Source: CAWANF01 sp963783355 (GTDB lineage Bacteria > Bacteroidota > Rhodothermia > Balneolales > DATFMH01). From it: DNA of 64,000 nt. The stretch covers positions 310,001-374,000 of the forward strand of contig CAWANF010000007.1 of the NCBI GenBank assembly GCA_963783355.1, written 5' to 3'. Position numbers and translations under genes: made by a program. Of the stretch, positions 18,592 to 28,755 are shown one piece after another (within the stretch, counting starts at the first letter, position 1; each line of letters begins with the position of its first letter). Under the pieces are notes generated by a model. That model worked only from the letters and a program-made list of their open reading frames with translations, had not been told where the DNA came from and did not search any database.

Positions 18592-21000
18592 ATGAGACTA
18601 CAGAAAAACTCGTATATCATACCTTTGGCCCGTTATCCTGCGGTCCGTATCGTTTTACTCTATACTGCCGGAATATTATGCGCACATTACATTAAAATCT
18701 CGCTTTTCATTGTCACTGCACTTTTAGCCATCCTGTTAATAACACATTTGTTACTACAGTCTCTTTTTAATAAAACACTGAATTCCAAGTGGATCTTTCC
18801 CTCAATAAGCGTCTTTCTTTTGTCCATTTTTATGTTCGGTATTTTTCGCCTTCGTTTATCTAATAAATCTCCGGAACCGGGTAAACGAATAGGTCGTTTA
18901 TCTCCCGACTCGGTTCTGGTAAGCGGGCAAATACTATCGGTTCGCCACAACAGCTATTCTGATGAATACACTGCCTTAATCAATCATATTGCAAAAAATA
19001 ACGTGTTTCATACTTCCCTGAAATTTAAAATGCTATTACGTCAACACCGCGATCTGCATAACACTTTTTTATCGCAGGGAGATCAGGTTAAAGCCCTGAT
19101 AAATATCATACCTATTCCTGGAAAACAGAATCCGAATGAGTTCGATTATAAATCCTGGCTGACATCCAAACACATCTATACCGAAGGAAACATCATTCAT
19201 ATTCTCACGAAAAAACCTATTCACAACAAATGGACCTGGCTCTGGTGGCGGAAACACATCGAACAAATTATTAACCGCAATTTTTCAGCGAAAAATGCTG
19301 CCGTGGCCAAAGCAATTTTATTAGGGCAGAAGCAAGATGTCAGAACTACTGACAAACAAGCGTTTATTCATGCCGGGCTGGCTCACCTCATGGCGGTCTC
19401 CGGACTTCATGTCGGATTCATTGTTGCCCCGTTCTGGTTTCTCATACCCTATTTCTGGACCAAAAAATATGGCAAAATAGCCGGTTTAATTATTCTGTCG
19501 ATGATCCTTTTTCTTTATGCCGGGCTTACCGGTTTTACGGCTTCCGTTATTCGAGCCTCCCTGACGGCCTTTTTGCTGTCTGTGGGCCGCCTGTATCAGA
19601 AGGTTCATGAACCCATCAACCTGACCGCGGCCGCAGCGCTTATTATCCTCCTGTTCAATCCAAATGCCCTGTTTTCGGTTTCATTCCAGTTATCTTTCGG
19701 GGCCGTATTTACTATTCTCTTACTTTTTCCTGTCGTATCTCACTTTGTTCCGGAACGAATAAAACACCGATGGTATAGCGGAATCATCGATGTCGTTCTC
19801 CTGAGTATCACTGTTCAGGTTGGCTTATTTCCCCTGCTCGTCTACTACTTTCATCAATTTTCTATCGTAGCACCAATCAGCAATATTGTGGCCATCCCAA
19901 TGACGCAAGTCATCGTTTTATGGTCTATTCCATGTATTTTCATCGGATCAATTTCAACATCATTTGGGATCTTATTAAACACTCCTGCTGATAAGTTATT
20001 GGGATTATTAACTAAATTCGCGACATGGGCAGGTTCCTTTCCGTGGAGCTGGTTCCATGCGCATCTCTTTTCCAAGTTTATCTTCCTGATTTGGATTGCA
20101 GCCATATTTCTGATTTCAAGCCTGTTTATTCCAAGACTGCGCTGGAAGTGGCTGACCGTTTTATTTTTTGTCATTTCTGTATACCATATCAATCATATTA
20201 TCGAGAAATCTTACCCTCCAAAGCTAAAGATAACCGTTTTTGATGTTGGTGACGGAAATGCCGTGCTTATTCAAACCCCACATCATAAAAACATTTTGAT
20301 AGACACCGGAATCTGGCATATCAATTCCAATTCAGGAAAGAATGTATTATTGCCCGATTTCCGGATTCGTGGCATTCATCGTCTTGATGCCGTCATTTTG
20401 ATGTATCCACATGCCGATCGAATCGGGGGGATGGCGACGCTTATCAATCATATTCCGATGGATACTATTTTTAATTCGGGATTCGATTATAATTCCAATC
20501 TGTTTCATCGATATCTTGCGGAAGCTCATTCTCATAACATCCCTGTTAAAGCTCTTAAATCGGGAGACATATTGCGAACCGATCCTTCTGTTAGACTTTT
20601 CATATTGGCACCGGATACTCGTATTCAGAATGATCATTCTAAACCCAAATCTGTTGTTTTAAAAGTGGTTTATGGCAGGACGTCTTTTTTGTTTGCCGGT
20701 GATTCTGATAAGAAAGCAGACAAGCATCTGGAAACCCTATTCGGACATTTTCTTCACTCCGGTTTTCTGAAAGTGGCCCACCATGGCAGTAACTCCGGAA
20801 CAACGATACCGTTCTTAAAACTGATTCAGCCTAATACTGCGGCCATATCTGTAAAAATTCCCAACCGATATCATTATCCGGATAAACCGGTCGTCAACAT
20901 GCTGGTTTCATCAGGCATCCGTGTTCATTATACCGGCCTTGAAAAGGCACTGGTTTTCACCTCAGACGGATTGAAAATTCGTCAAAAACACTGGAAGTAA
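18592..21000 (+). CDS. comEC: ComEC/Rec2-family DNA uptake channel
   Basis: The 802-residue protein would carry single-stranded DNA across the inner membrane in natural transformation. In order it has N-terminal membrane segments and an OB-like DUF4131 domain (to about 215), the multi-pass Competence domain with LMAVSGLHVGFI, GLTGFTASVIRASL and NPNALFSVSFQLSF (about 225-500), and a C-terminal metallo-beta-lactamase-like domain (from about 540). In the latter the usual HxHxDH metal motif reads YPHADR (605-610), while GDSD and VAHHGSNSG (His 730-731) are retained. No other competence gene is adjacent. Confidence 0.93.
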   Translation: MRLQKNSYIIPLARYPAVRIVLLYTAGILCAHYIKISLFIVTALLAILLITHLLLQSLFNKTLNSKWIFPSISVFLLSIFMFGIFRLRLSNKSPEPGKRIGRLSPDSVLVSGQILSVRHNSYSDEYTALINHIAKNNVFHTSLKFKMLLRQHRDLHNTFLSQGDQVKALINIIPIPGKQNPNEFDYKSWLTSKHIYTEGNIIHILTKKPIHNKWTWLWWRKHIEQIINRNFSAKNAAVAKAILLGQKQDVRTTDKQAFIHAGLAHLMAVSGLHVGFIVAPFWFLIPYFWTKKYGKIAGLIILSMILFLYAGLTGFTASVIRASLTAFLLSVGRLYQKVHEPINLTAAAALIILLFNPNALFSVSFQLSFGAVFTILLLFPVVSHFVPERIKHRWYSGIIDVVLLSITVQVGLFPLLVYYFHQFSIVAPISNIVAIPMTQVIVLWSIPCIFIGSISTSFGILLNTPADKLLGLLTKFATWAGSFPWSWFHAHLFSKFIFLIWIAAIFLISSLFIPRLRWKWLTVLFFVISVYHINHIIEKSYPPKLKITVFDVGDGNAVLIQTPHHKNILIDTGIWHINSNSGKNVLLPDFRIRGIHRLDAVILMYPHADRIGGMATLINHIPMDTIFNSGFDYNSNLFHRYLAEAHSHNIPVKALKSGDILRTDPSVRLFILAPDTRIQNDHSKPKSVVLKVVYGRTSFLFAGDSDKKADKHLETLFGHFLHSGFLKVAHHGSNSGTTIPFLKLIQPNTAAISVKIPNRYHYPDKPVVNMLVSSGIRVHYTGLEKALVFTSDGLKIRQKHWK

Positions 21001-21166
21001 ATTATTTGAAATATGACAGGAAGAAACGTCTTAATTTATTGTCTGATTCGCGGATTTTATGGATTACCCGATTACACAGAATATGACCGGGTTAGTATCC
21101 AGGATTGGGTTTAACAACAAAACATTTCGTTCAAATATTAAACAAAATCTGACCGGTTTTCCCGAT

Positions 21167-22342
21167 TTATTGATCACTCACCACATAATTAGAATGTCTT
21201 TTAGAAGAATGAAACGGGATACGTATGGTCATTTGCAACAGTGTATTCACCTTTGAACCAAAAGTATTAAATCTGTCTCCATACGAGTAGGTAAAATCAA
21301 ATGTCAGATAATTTATATCTAAACCAATTCCGGCACTCTTTACATCATTATAGCCTAAAACAGCCGGTTTAATGATATATCCTCCACGTAAACTTACAAT
21401 TCCCCAAAAAGTCGATTCCAGGCCGAAATGAGCGTAAAATTGGTCCAAAAAACTTATATAATTTTCAGTATAATCCTGATAATACGGCGACCATCCTTTT
21501 ATCAGAGCTTCAAAAGGCCCTAAAACACGTCCATTCCCTTTCTTTCTCGCTAGTATATGAGATACTGAGGAATAAAAACCCACTTCAATAACAGGGTGAT
21601 GTCTGACTTCATTTTTGGTTATTAACCGAAGCCCCAATCCACCACGTATCATCATGGGAAGGGGATCCGTTTCTGTTTCATTATAATGCAGCAGTGTACC
21701 GAAATTTGTTAGCGACCATCCGGATGTCGGTTTCAGCCAAATTGATCCAAAATCGTAGATTTTCTTGTAAAATATTCCAAAGTCCATAGCAAAAGCATGG
21801 GCATTATTTAAGCGATAGCCTGTATTCAAAGAGCTCATACCCGGTTTATCGGTTATATATCGCAATCCTAACCCTCCTGTGAATGAAGAAGTGAATGGAT
21901 ATGCTCCCGCGAGACTGATGGAATATTGGAAGGAATGGCCTTGTCCCAACACATCTCCGTACGGATCAGAAAATACCAGGTTGCCATAATCCAGGTAGGT
22001 AACATAGGCTGCCATAGCCCATCGACGAAATTTAACATCAACGTAAGGTTGATACAGGTTACTGTTCCTCTCATAAACCCTGGATAACCATGAATGCCGG
22101 TTGTTCATAAAATAGGAACTCGCCTGGAAAATATTGCTCATTCCTATTGTCGCAGGATTTATCGCGGCTGCACCCGGATATCCATCTAAAGCAACTGTTG
22201 AATACCCAAGAGCTTTACTTCTCTGGCTGCTGTATTGATTTAATACATCCATACTGTCAAAAATGGATTGGCCATAAGTGATAGGAGCAGAAAAAAAAAC
22301 AACTAAAAAAATCAAATAAACGTCCTTTTTCAATGGAATCAT
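21167..22342 (-). CDS. PorV/PorQ-like outer-membrane beta-barrel protein
   Basis: The 391-residue protein has a cleavable signal peptide (ending SAPITYGQ, about residue 25). Its opening, KALGYSTVALDGYPGAAAINPATIG, is typical of the PorV/PorQ (FadL-like) barrel families. Alternating strands fill the rest, and the last true strand is aromatic-rich (TFDFTYSYGDRF). GGAGG lies 10 bases upstream of the ATG. In Bacteroidota such barrels serve type IX secretion, but many FCB paralogues are unlinked to it and no other type IX gene is seen here. The last residues (VVSDQ) are encoded by heptad-repeat-like sequence. Confidence 0.8.
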   Translation of the reverse strand: MIPLKKDVYLIFLVVFFSAPITYGQSIFDSMDVLNQYSSQRSKALGYSTVALDGYPGAAAINPATIGMSNIFQASSYFMNNRHSWLSRVYERNSNLYQPYVDVKFRRWAMAAYVTYLDYGNLVFSDPYGDVLGQGHSFQYSISLAGAYPFTSSFTGGLGLRYITDKPGMSSLNTGYRLNNAHAFAMDFGIFYKKIYDFGSIWLKPTSGWSLTNFGTLLHYNETETDPLPMMIRGGLGLRLITKNEVRHHPVIEVGFYSSVSHILARKKGNGRVLGPFEALIKGWSPYYQDYTENYISFLDQFYAHFGLESTFWGIVSLRGGYIIKPAVLGYNDVKSAGIGLDINYLTFDFTYSYGDRFNTFGSKVNTLLQMTIRIPFHSSKRHSNYVVSDQ

Positions 22343-22768
22343 CCCGTTGAATCCTCCAAACGAATTCTCTTAATCTGAACAGCTTATTTTTAATATGGAC
22401 TTTTACTGCAGCGGTGGCAAATTAAATAATAATCATAAAAAACAATTATTTAGAAATCAGTTTAAATAACAGACATCATACCTGTTATTAAAGCAGCTAT
22501 TATGCAGAAAAACACAAACCTGATTTTCCTTTTAAAAATCACCCCAACCTACTACAATGGTTAAAACTCACCAGGATTGCATATGAATATTCAGTTTTAA
22601 CTGTTCGAAGACTGTAATTAAAAATCATTATTCGAGTTTGTTCACCATGATATGCTTTTTGCTCACCAGCCTAACTCTAATCTATCATTATATTGACTAA
22701 GTTATTTTCATTTAATAATCTGCAAATGAATCTATTATAAGGGGCAATCATCAAAGAGAGGATATTCA
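22343..22768. other. AT-rich gap between divergent genes
   Basis: About 425 bases separate the divergent barrel gene and the next membrane protein gene. Both promoters should lie here. I see no tRNA, hairpin with T-run, or convincing ORF. Confidence 0.5.
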
Positions 22769-23377
22769 ATGAAAACGGGAGTCATTTTCGTACTGTTTTT
22801 TCTGTCTGTTCAGTATACATACGGACAAATAAATACATATTCATATCAACCTTCAAATTTACGCGATTCAACTGCCACTCAGTTACATTTTAAGAATCCC
22901 CGAAAGGCATTTTGGCTTTCCCTTGGCAATACGGCTATTCCAATTATCACTGGTGCAATTTTGTCTTCCGGATCTCATTCTACAAGAACCATAGGTAACG
23001 TTCTTTTAGTTTACGGAGTGATTGTAGGTCCAGCAGCCGGATTATTGTATTCTAATGACGTTTCAAAAGCTTTTGGGGGAATTGGTTTTCGGACGGTTAT
23101 AAGCCTGGCAGGTCTTGCTGTTGTGGCAACTTCGACTGCGAATTATTTCGTGGTTGACTTTGCTGAGAATAAAAATCCACAGGATACTCATTCTCTCGAG
23201 TTAGCTGCCATAGCATTAATAATCGGATCGGCCATACTAGCCGGTGCAGACATATATCAAATCATTCAGGCACCGGAATCCGCAAAAAAGTATAACCGAT
23301 CGCTTAAAATGTCTGTTTCTCCCGCTTACTTTAACAGGGAAGAAGCATTCGGATTTGCAATGAATGTACGTTTTTAG
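22769..23377 (+). CDS. Exported multi-pass membrane protein of unknown function
   Basis: The 202-residue product has a signal peptide (MKTGVIFVLFFLSVQYTYGQ), a polar stretch, then four hydrophobic segments (about 48-64, 72-92, 100-125 and 142-163) and a short C-terminal strand-like end (AFGFAMNVRF) such as is seen in small outer-membrane proteins. GAGAGGA precedes the ATG. No family recognised. The gene is flanked by gaps of over 300 bases on both sides, so it is probably monocistronic. Confidence 0.65.
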   Translation: MKTGVIFVLFFLSVQYTYGQINTYSYQPSNLRDSTATQLHFKNPRKAFWLSLGNTAIPIITGAILSSGSHSTRTIGNVLLVYGVIVGPAAGLLYSNDVSKAFGGIGFRTVISLAGLAVVATSTANYFVVDFAENKNPQDTHSLELAAIALIIGSAILAGADIYQIIQAPESAKKYNRSLKMSVSPAYFNREEAFGFAMNVRF

Positions 23378-23749
23378 ACGCAGATTTAATGGTAATCAAA
23401 GTTTAATGCCATTTAGTGATCCGTTCCATTTGGGTTCCCTGTGCTAATCGTTTCATTTCATACCCTTTTAAATAATTTTTAGTCTTATCCCGGTATTGTA
23501 TTGCACTGCAAATTCCAACCGAGTCCATTCGTAAATGCTAAGACTTCTGTTCTGCTTGTAACATTTTGATTGCTTATATTATGGTTTAAGATTTTTTCAC
23601 GGAATCATCACAGATGAAACCAATCAAAGGGAACGTTTATACCGGAATGGAAGATTGTATTGTGAATACATCATGGAAAAGAACATATTCCTAAGTTAAA
23701 TCCTGATTTTAAAAAACCATTTCTTTATAGAATCATCGAAAGAAACGTT
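23378..23749. other. Intergenic stretch before xseB
   Basis: About 370 bases with no credible ORF or RNA gene. It should hold the xseB-dxs promoter. Confidence 0.45.
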
Positions 23750-23956
23750 ATGGCGAAAACAGAGGAACACATTTCATTTGAAGAAGCTTTAAAAAAGCTG
23801 GAACAGATCGTCGGTGAGCTGGAAGACGAATCGGTTCCCCTGGAAAAAGCTATCGATTTGTTCGAGGAAGGGACCAAATTATCTTCCTATTGTTCCGAAG
23901 TACTCGAAAAAGCGGAACTTAGAATTGAGCAAGTAAATAATAACCAAAGCGATTAA
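23750..23956 (+). CDS. xseB: Exodeoxyribonuclease VII small subunit
   Basis: This 68-residue protein has the full family pattern: SFEEALKKLEQIVGELED, then VPLEKAIDLFEEGTKL and the helical end LEKAELRIEQV. It pairs with XseA to form exonuclease VII. xseA is not next to it in this window. dxs starts 4 bases after its stop, a coupling found in many bacteria. Confidence 0.94.
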   Translation: MAKTEEHISFEEALKKLEQIVGELEDESVPLEKAIDLFEEGTKLSSYCSEVLEKAELRIEQVNNNQSD

Positions 23957-23960
23957 CAGA

Positions 23961-25877
23961 ATGGATTTACCTGAACCAATCGCAGGTCCTCTATTATCAA
24001 AAATTAATTCTCCGGAAGATCTTAAACGCCTGCCGGCCGATCAGCTTCCGGATGTTTGTCAGGAGATTCGCGATTTTATAATCGACACCGTAGCAGTACA
24101 TGGCGGACATTTCGGTGCCAGCCTCGGCGCTGTGGAACTCACTGTTGCTATGCATTACGTATTTAATACACCGGATGATTTGCTTGTTTGGGATGTCGGA
24201 CACCAGGCCTATGGGCATAAAATTCTCACCGGGCGGCGCGAACTGTTTCCAACCAATCGGAAATACCACGGCATTTCTGGATTTCCAAAACGCTCTGAAA
24301 GTGAATATGATACGTTCGGTGTCGGACATTCGAGCACGTCCATTTCTGCCGCATTAGGCATGGCCAAAGCACGTGACTTGCTGAAGAAAAATAACGAAGT
24401 CGTCGCGTTAATTGGCGATGGCGCCATGACCGCCGGGCTTGCTTTCGAAGGTTTGAATAACGCCGGCGGTGCCAAAAGCAATCTCATTGTTATCCTCAAC
24501 GACAACAACATGTCAATTGATCCCAATGTGGGAGCTTTAAACGAATATTTAACGGATATCACGGTCAGCCAGACGTTCAATAAATTCCGGGATGAAATAT
24601 ATGACATGCTCGGGTATTTCAAATCGGCCGGAGAGAAAATGCGGAAGATGGCTTCACGGCTGGAAAAAGCTATCACGACGGCCATCACACCCGGCTCGCT
24701 TTTTCGTGCACTTGGATTTAAATACTATGGCCCGGTGGACGGCCACAATGTAAAGAACCTGATCAAAACGCTGAATGATTTAAAATCGATCCCTGGTCCC
24801 AAACTCTTGCATGCCGTTACGATTAAGGGAAAAGGTTTTGCTCCGGCGGAACGAGACCAGGTGAAATGGCACGCCCAGGGCAGCCCGTTTGATAAAATAA
24901 CCGGGAAATCACTGGTTCAGACCTCCTCAAGTCCATCATTACCAAAATATCAGGATGTCTTTGGCGACACCATCGTTGATCTTGCCAATAAAAACGAAAA
25001 AATTGTCGGCATAACAGCGGCCATGCCCAGCGGCACCGGGCTCTTAAAGATGATGAAAGAAATACCGGATCGGGCTTTTGATGTTGGTATCGCCGAACAA
25101 CATGCCGTTACATTTGCCGCCGGACTCGCTACACAGGGAATGAAGCCATTCGTCGCTATCTATTCCACTTTTTTGCAGCGTGCTTACGACCAGGTGATCC
25201 ACGATGTGCTGATCCAAAAACTGCCGGTCGTCTTTTGTATGGATCGCGCCGGACTTGTTGGTGCCGACGGCTCCACCCATCATGGGCTTTACGATATTGC
25301 TTTTCTTCGCAGTGTGCCCAATATCGTCGTTTCGGCGCCTTTAAATGAAAACGAACTTCGCAATCTGATGTATACCGCTTCCATTTATACGGATAGTGCT
25401 TTTGCTATTCGTTATCCACGAGGACGCTCTGTCGGGCTCGACTGGAACGGACATTACGAAGCGATGGAAATCGGAAAGGGTGAATGCCTGCGTGATGGTT
25501 CTGATATCGCCATTCTGTCTTATGGAACTATTGGAAACGAGACAATCAAAGCTGCGGATACCCTGGCTGAGGAAGGCATTGAAATCGGGCATTACAATAT
25601 GCGGTTTGTCAAGCCGCTGGATACCGAACTCATCGATGAAGTATGTGCCGAATATAACCGAATCATCACGATCGAAGACGGAACCGTAGCAGGCGGATTC
25701 GGAAGTGCCATCGCCGAATACGTATCTTCACTGGATCACCCCATACCCGTTTCGATCATAGGCGTTCCCGATCGATTAGTGGAACAGGGCAAACAAGAAG
25801 AGCTCTATGAAGAAATTGGCCTGAATGCCGCCGGAATCGTGCGTAAAGTGAAAAAGCTGATGCTCACAACCGCGTAA
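23961..25877 (+). CDS. dxs: 1-deoxy-D-xylulose-5-phosphate synthase
   Basis: The 638-residue thiamine diphosphate enzyme makes DXP from pyruvate and glyceraldehyde 3-phosphate, the first step of the non-mevalonate isoprenoid pathway. Landmarks are HGGHFGASLGAVELTVAMHY, WDVGHQAYGHKILTGRR, SGFPKRSESEYDTFGVGHSS, the ThDP motif GDGAMTAGLAFEGLNNAG ending in LNDNNMSI, the transketolase-type VGIAEQHAVTFAAGLA, and DRAGLVGADGSTHHG. Full length, with xseB just upstream and a palindromic terminator downstream. Confidence 0.96.
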   Translation: MDLPEPIAGPLLSKINSPEDLKRLPADQLPDVCQEIRDFIIDTVAVHGGHFGASLGAVELTVAMHYVFNTPDDLLVWDVGHQAYGHKILTGRRELFPTNRKYHGISGFPKRSESEYDTFGVGHSSTSISAALGMAKARDLLKKNNEVVALIGDGAMTAGLAFEGLNNAGGAKSNLIVILNDNNMSIDPNVGALNEYLTDITVSQTFNKFRDEIYDMLGYFKSAGEKMRKMASRLEKAITTAITPGSLFRALGFKYYGPVDGHNVKNLIKTLNDLKSIPGPKLLHAVTIKGKGFAPAERDQVKWHAQGSPFDKITGKSLVQTSSSPSLPKYQDVFGDTIVDLANKNEKIVGITAAMPSGTGLLKMMKEIPDRAFDVGIAEQHAVTFAAGLATQGMKPFVAIYSTFLQRAYDQVIHDVLIQKLPVVFCMDRAGLVGADGSTHHGLYDIAFLRSVPNIVVSAPLNENELRNLMYTASIYTDSAFAIRYPRGRSVGLDWNGHYEAMEIGKGECLRDGSDIAILSYGTIGNETIKAADTLAEEGIEIGHYNMRFVKPLDTELIDEVCAEYNRIITIEDGTVAGGFGSAIAEYVSSLDHPIPVSIIGVPDRLVEQGKQEELYEEIGLNAAGIVRKVKKLMLTTA

Positions 25878-25908
25878 TCAGTGAACATTTAGTTGGAAAA
25901 ACATGTAC

Positions 25909-25941
25909 AAGGGCAATTCATGAATTGCCCTTACCTTTTTC
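25909..25941 (+). terminator. Terminator after dxs (24-bp perfect palindrome)
   Basis: Arms AAGGGCAATTCA (25,909-25,920) and TGAATTGCCCTT (25,921-25,932) are perfectly complementary and are followed by ACCTTTTT. With no unpaired spacer the loop must open a few pairs. It lies 31 bases after the dxs stop. Confidence 0.75.
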
Positions 25942-26100
25942 CCATCAAACCTATCAATGAACTTTTCGTTTTCCGGTCTCCGTCTTTCGCTCTCCGTTAT
26001 AAAACCATTCTTAACTTTTTTTCGTATATAGTTTACAGCAACGATTTACGACCACTTTTTGTTTATCGGGTGGATATTCTTACTTACTAACTCTACGATT

Positions 26101-28110
26101 ATGAAGACCAGGTTCCCATATCTTCTGATGCTGGCTTTTACCTTGCTGGTTTCAGCCTGCCAGAGTAAACCGTCACTTAACCGCGACAAAGCAGCCGTGA
26201 ACGATTCAAGTATGTACAAAGGCACCGTTAATGCACCGGAATTTCCGAAAGGACTGACCTGGATTAACACCAGCCATCCATTGACTCTCAAAGAGTTACG
26301 CGGCAAGGTTGTCTTGCTTGATTTCTGGACCTACGGGTGCATCAACTGTTATCACGTTTTCCCTGATTTAAAGAAACTGGAGGAAGATTTTCCGAACACC
26401 CTGGTGATTATCGGGGTCCATTCCGCAAAATTTCAATCATCCAAATTGACGAATAATATTCGTCAGGCTGTTTTGCGTTTCGGATTGACACACCCTGTTG
26501 TTAACGACCGTGATTTTAAGATATGGAACAGCTACGCTATCCGGGCCTGGCCCAGTTTCGCCCTGATTGCCCCCAACGGAAAAATTGTAGGGGAGATGTC
26601 AGGAGAAGGCATCTATGATACAATGCATAAATATATCTCCGGGATTATTAAAGTGTTTGGGGAAGAGGGGAAATTAAACAGAAAGCCACTGCACTTCGAA
26701 ACCGAAGCCGATAAAACGGCGCAATCTGTTCTCTATTTCCCGGGCAAAATTTACGCCGATCCCATAAGTCATCACTTATTTATTGCGGATACTGATCATC
26801 ACCGGATTGTGGTGACCTCGCTCGATGGAGCCGTTCAATATGTTATCGGCGACGGGATAGCGGGTTTCAAAAACGGTTCGTACAGCGAAGCCGAATTTAA
26901 CCAACCACAGGGTATTACCAGAATCGGGGATAAGCTTTATGTGGCCGATACCGAAAATAATGCTATCCGGGTTATTGATTTAAAGAAAAAGACAGTGGCT
27001 ACATTAGTCGGAACAGGACGCCAGGCAGCACAGTTTAATCATCCCGGAACCGGAACGGATGTCTCGCTGAATTCTCCGTGGGGAATCACAAATGTCGACG
27101 GACAATTATATGTGGCAATGGCCGGACCGCACCAGGTCTGGAAAATCAACCCGGAGACAAAATTCGCCGAACCGTTCGCGGGAAGCGGGGCAGAAGGACT
27201 TTCGCAGGGCAGCCGCAAAGATGTACAGATGGCACAGCCAAGTGGTATCACGAGTGACGGACAGGTTTTGTATGTAGCCGAACCGGAAGCCAGCGCTGTT
27301 CAGAAAATCGGGTTGGGCGACCATGATTATGTGAAAACGATTATCGGGCAGGGGTTGTTTACCTTTGGCGATGTCGACGGACGCGGCAACGATGTGCGCC
27401 TTCAACACGATCTCGGTATCGCTTACTGGAAAGGAAGGCTTTTAGTGGCCGACACGTATAATAACAAAATCAAAATCATCGATCCTGAGAAAAAGACGTC
27501 TAGGACCCTGTTCGGAAGCGGAAAAGCCGGTTACAAAGATGGTAAAGGGCGTCGTACCGAGTTTGACGAACCGGGCGGCTTGTCGGTTTTGGGCGATACG
27601 CTGTATATCGCTGATACAAACAATTATTTGATCCGGAAAGCCAATCTCAAAACCGACGAAGTGACCACCCTGCAGCTGACCGGGCTGAAGAAACTGGCTA
27701 TGCATAAGGAAATGGACGATATGAGTCCAAATACGGTGATTACGCTCGATCCCATCAGTGTGAAACCCGGAGAACGGAATTTGACATTGAACATCCTTCT
27801 GCCCAAAGGATATCATTTCAACGAAGACGCCACAAGCCGCTTCATCGTGAAAACGAGTAATGCCTCACTCAAATTCGACGGTAAAGATCAATGGGTTATT
27901 AACACACCGAAATTCCCGTCCGAAGTAAAAACAACATTTGTGGAAGGAACAAATCCCGAGTTGCTCGTGGATGTGTATGCATTCTATTGCGAGGAGACGA
28001 AACAGGCTTTGTGTTTATATCGAAGCGTACGCTACAAGATACCGGTAAAGGTAACGCCCGGCGGCTCGGATAACATTACCGTCTCACAAAAGTTAATGGG
28101 CGCTAAGTGA
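26101..28110 (+). CDS. Thioredoxin-like lipoprotein with NHL-repeat propeller
   Basis: The 669-residue protein starts with a lipoprotein signal (MKTRFPYLLMLAFTLLVSAC). A thioredoxin-fold domain (about 40-180) has GKVVLLDFWTYGCINCYHVFPDL, with a CINC redox pair and the later WPSFALI cis-Pro. An NHL-repeat six-blade propeller follows (about 210-540), with repeats such as LFIADTDHHRIVV, LYVADTENNAIRVI and LLVADTYNNKIKII. The C-terminal domain resembles a thiol:disulfide interchange N-domain-like beta sandwich. Related to human NHLRC2. The upstream in-frame ATG at 26,059 would spoil the signal peptide. Confidence 0.9.
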   Translation: MKTRFPYLLMLAFTLLVSACQSKPSLNRDKAAVNDSSMYKGTVNAPEFPKGLTWINTSHPLTLKELRGKVVLLDFWTYGCINCYHVFPDLKKLEEDFPNTLVIIGVHSAKFQSSKLTNNIRQAVLRFGLTHPVVNDRDFKIWNSYAIRAWPSFALIAPNGKIVGEMSGEGIYDTMHKYISGIIKVFGEEGKLNRKPLHFETEADKTAQSVLYFPGKIYADPISHHLFIADTDHHRIVVTSLDGAVQYVIGDGIAGFKNGSYSEAEFNQPQGITRIGDKLYVADTENNAIRVIDLKKKTVATLVGTGRQAAQFNHPGTGTDVSLNSPWGITNVDGQLYVAMAGPHQVWKINPETKFAEPFAGSGAEGLSQGSRKDVQMAQPSGITSDGQVLYVAEPEASAVQKIGLGDHDYVKTIIGQGLFTFGDVDGRGNDVRLQHDLGIAYWKGRLLVADTYNNKIKIIDPEKKTSRTLFGSGKAGYKDGKGRRTEFDEPGGLSVLGDTLYIADTNNYLIRKANLKTDEVTTLQLTGLKKLAMHKEMDDMSPNTVITLDPISVKPGERNLTLNILLPKGYHFNEDATSRFIVKTSNASLKFDGKDQWVINTPKFPSEVKTTFVEGTNPELLVDVYAFYCEETKQALCLYRSVRYKIPVKVTPGGSDNITVSQKLMGAK

Positions 28111-28755
28111 TAAGGGAATTTATTTAATCCAAATTGATAAGTAGAAACCATGAATGCTAAATTCTAAGTCGTTATGATATATGACTAAGAAAATACATGT
28201 GTAAAAATTCTCAACTCCGGAATTTGCAGAATATCTATAAATTTATTGCGCAGATAAATTATTGAAATCAGTTAATTGAATCTTATTCAAAATGTTTCGT
28301 TTTATATGCTTATATGTATAGTATATAAGTACTTGAGTAAAAATGGGTAAAATAAATTATCCTATATTTTATTGTTTTCTTTTTTATTGCTAACTTCAGT
28401 TTCAATTTTGATGATTTTGGGAAAGTCAAAATATGAAATTAAATAGTAGTTAGATACGAAGAAACATTTGGATCAAAAATTTCTCGTATTTTTAACATGG
28501 GTGTTTTTATATAGGGTATAAAAATCGATAAATATGAACAATTCGATTATGAGTTTTCATATTAATTGTTTTTGTGGGTAAATCAAGTTTGCTATGCTAT
28601 GAATAGGGAGGTAGGTTTTAGCATTTCCCATCAGAGTTACATAGTTCATTTAGAAGCATAACAGCACTTCTTTTCTCAAAGCATTAACCCTACTAAATAT
28701 AGCTATGTCTGTTAATGACTTAGCTAACTTAAAAACAGGTAGTTAAATACAGTTT
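28111..28755. other. Long AT-rich leader upstream of the csg secretion operon
   Basis: About 645 bases with no plausible ORF, distinctly richer in A+T than the genes to its left. Inverted arms CTTATAT and ATATAAG lie at 28,309-28,329. The length and composition suggest a regulated promoter region for csgE-csgF-csgG, by analogy with long csg intergenic regions elsewhere. Confidence 0.5.
28309..28329. promoter_or_regulatory. Inverted repeat, possible operator in the csg leader
   Basis: Seven-base arms CTTATAT (28,309-28,315) and ATATAAG (28,323-28,329) are separated by 7 bases. In such AT-rich DNA this can arise by chance. Confidence 0.25.
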
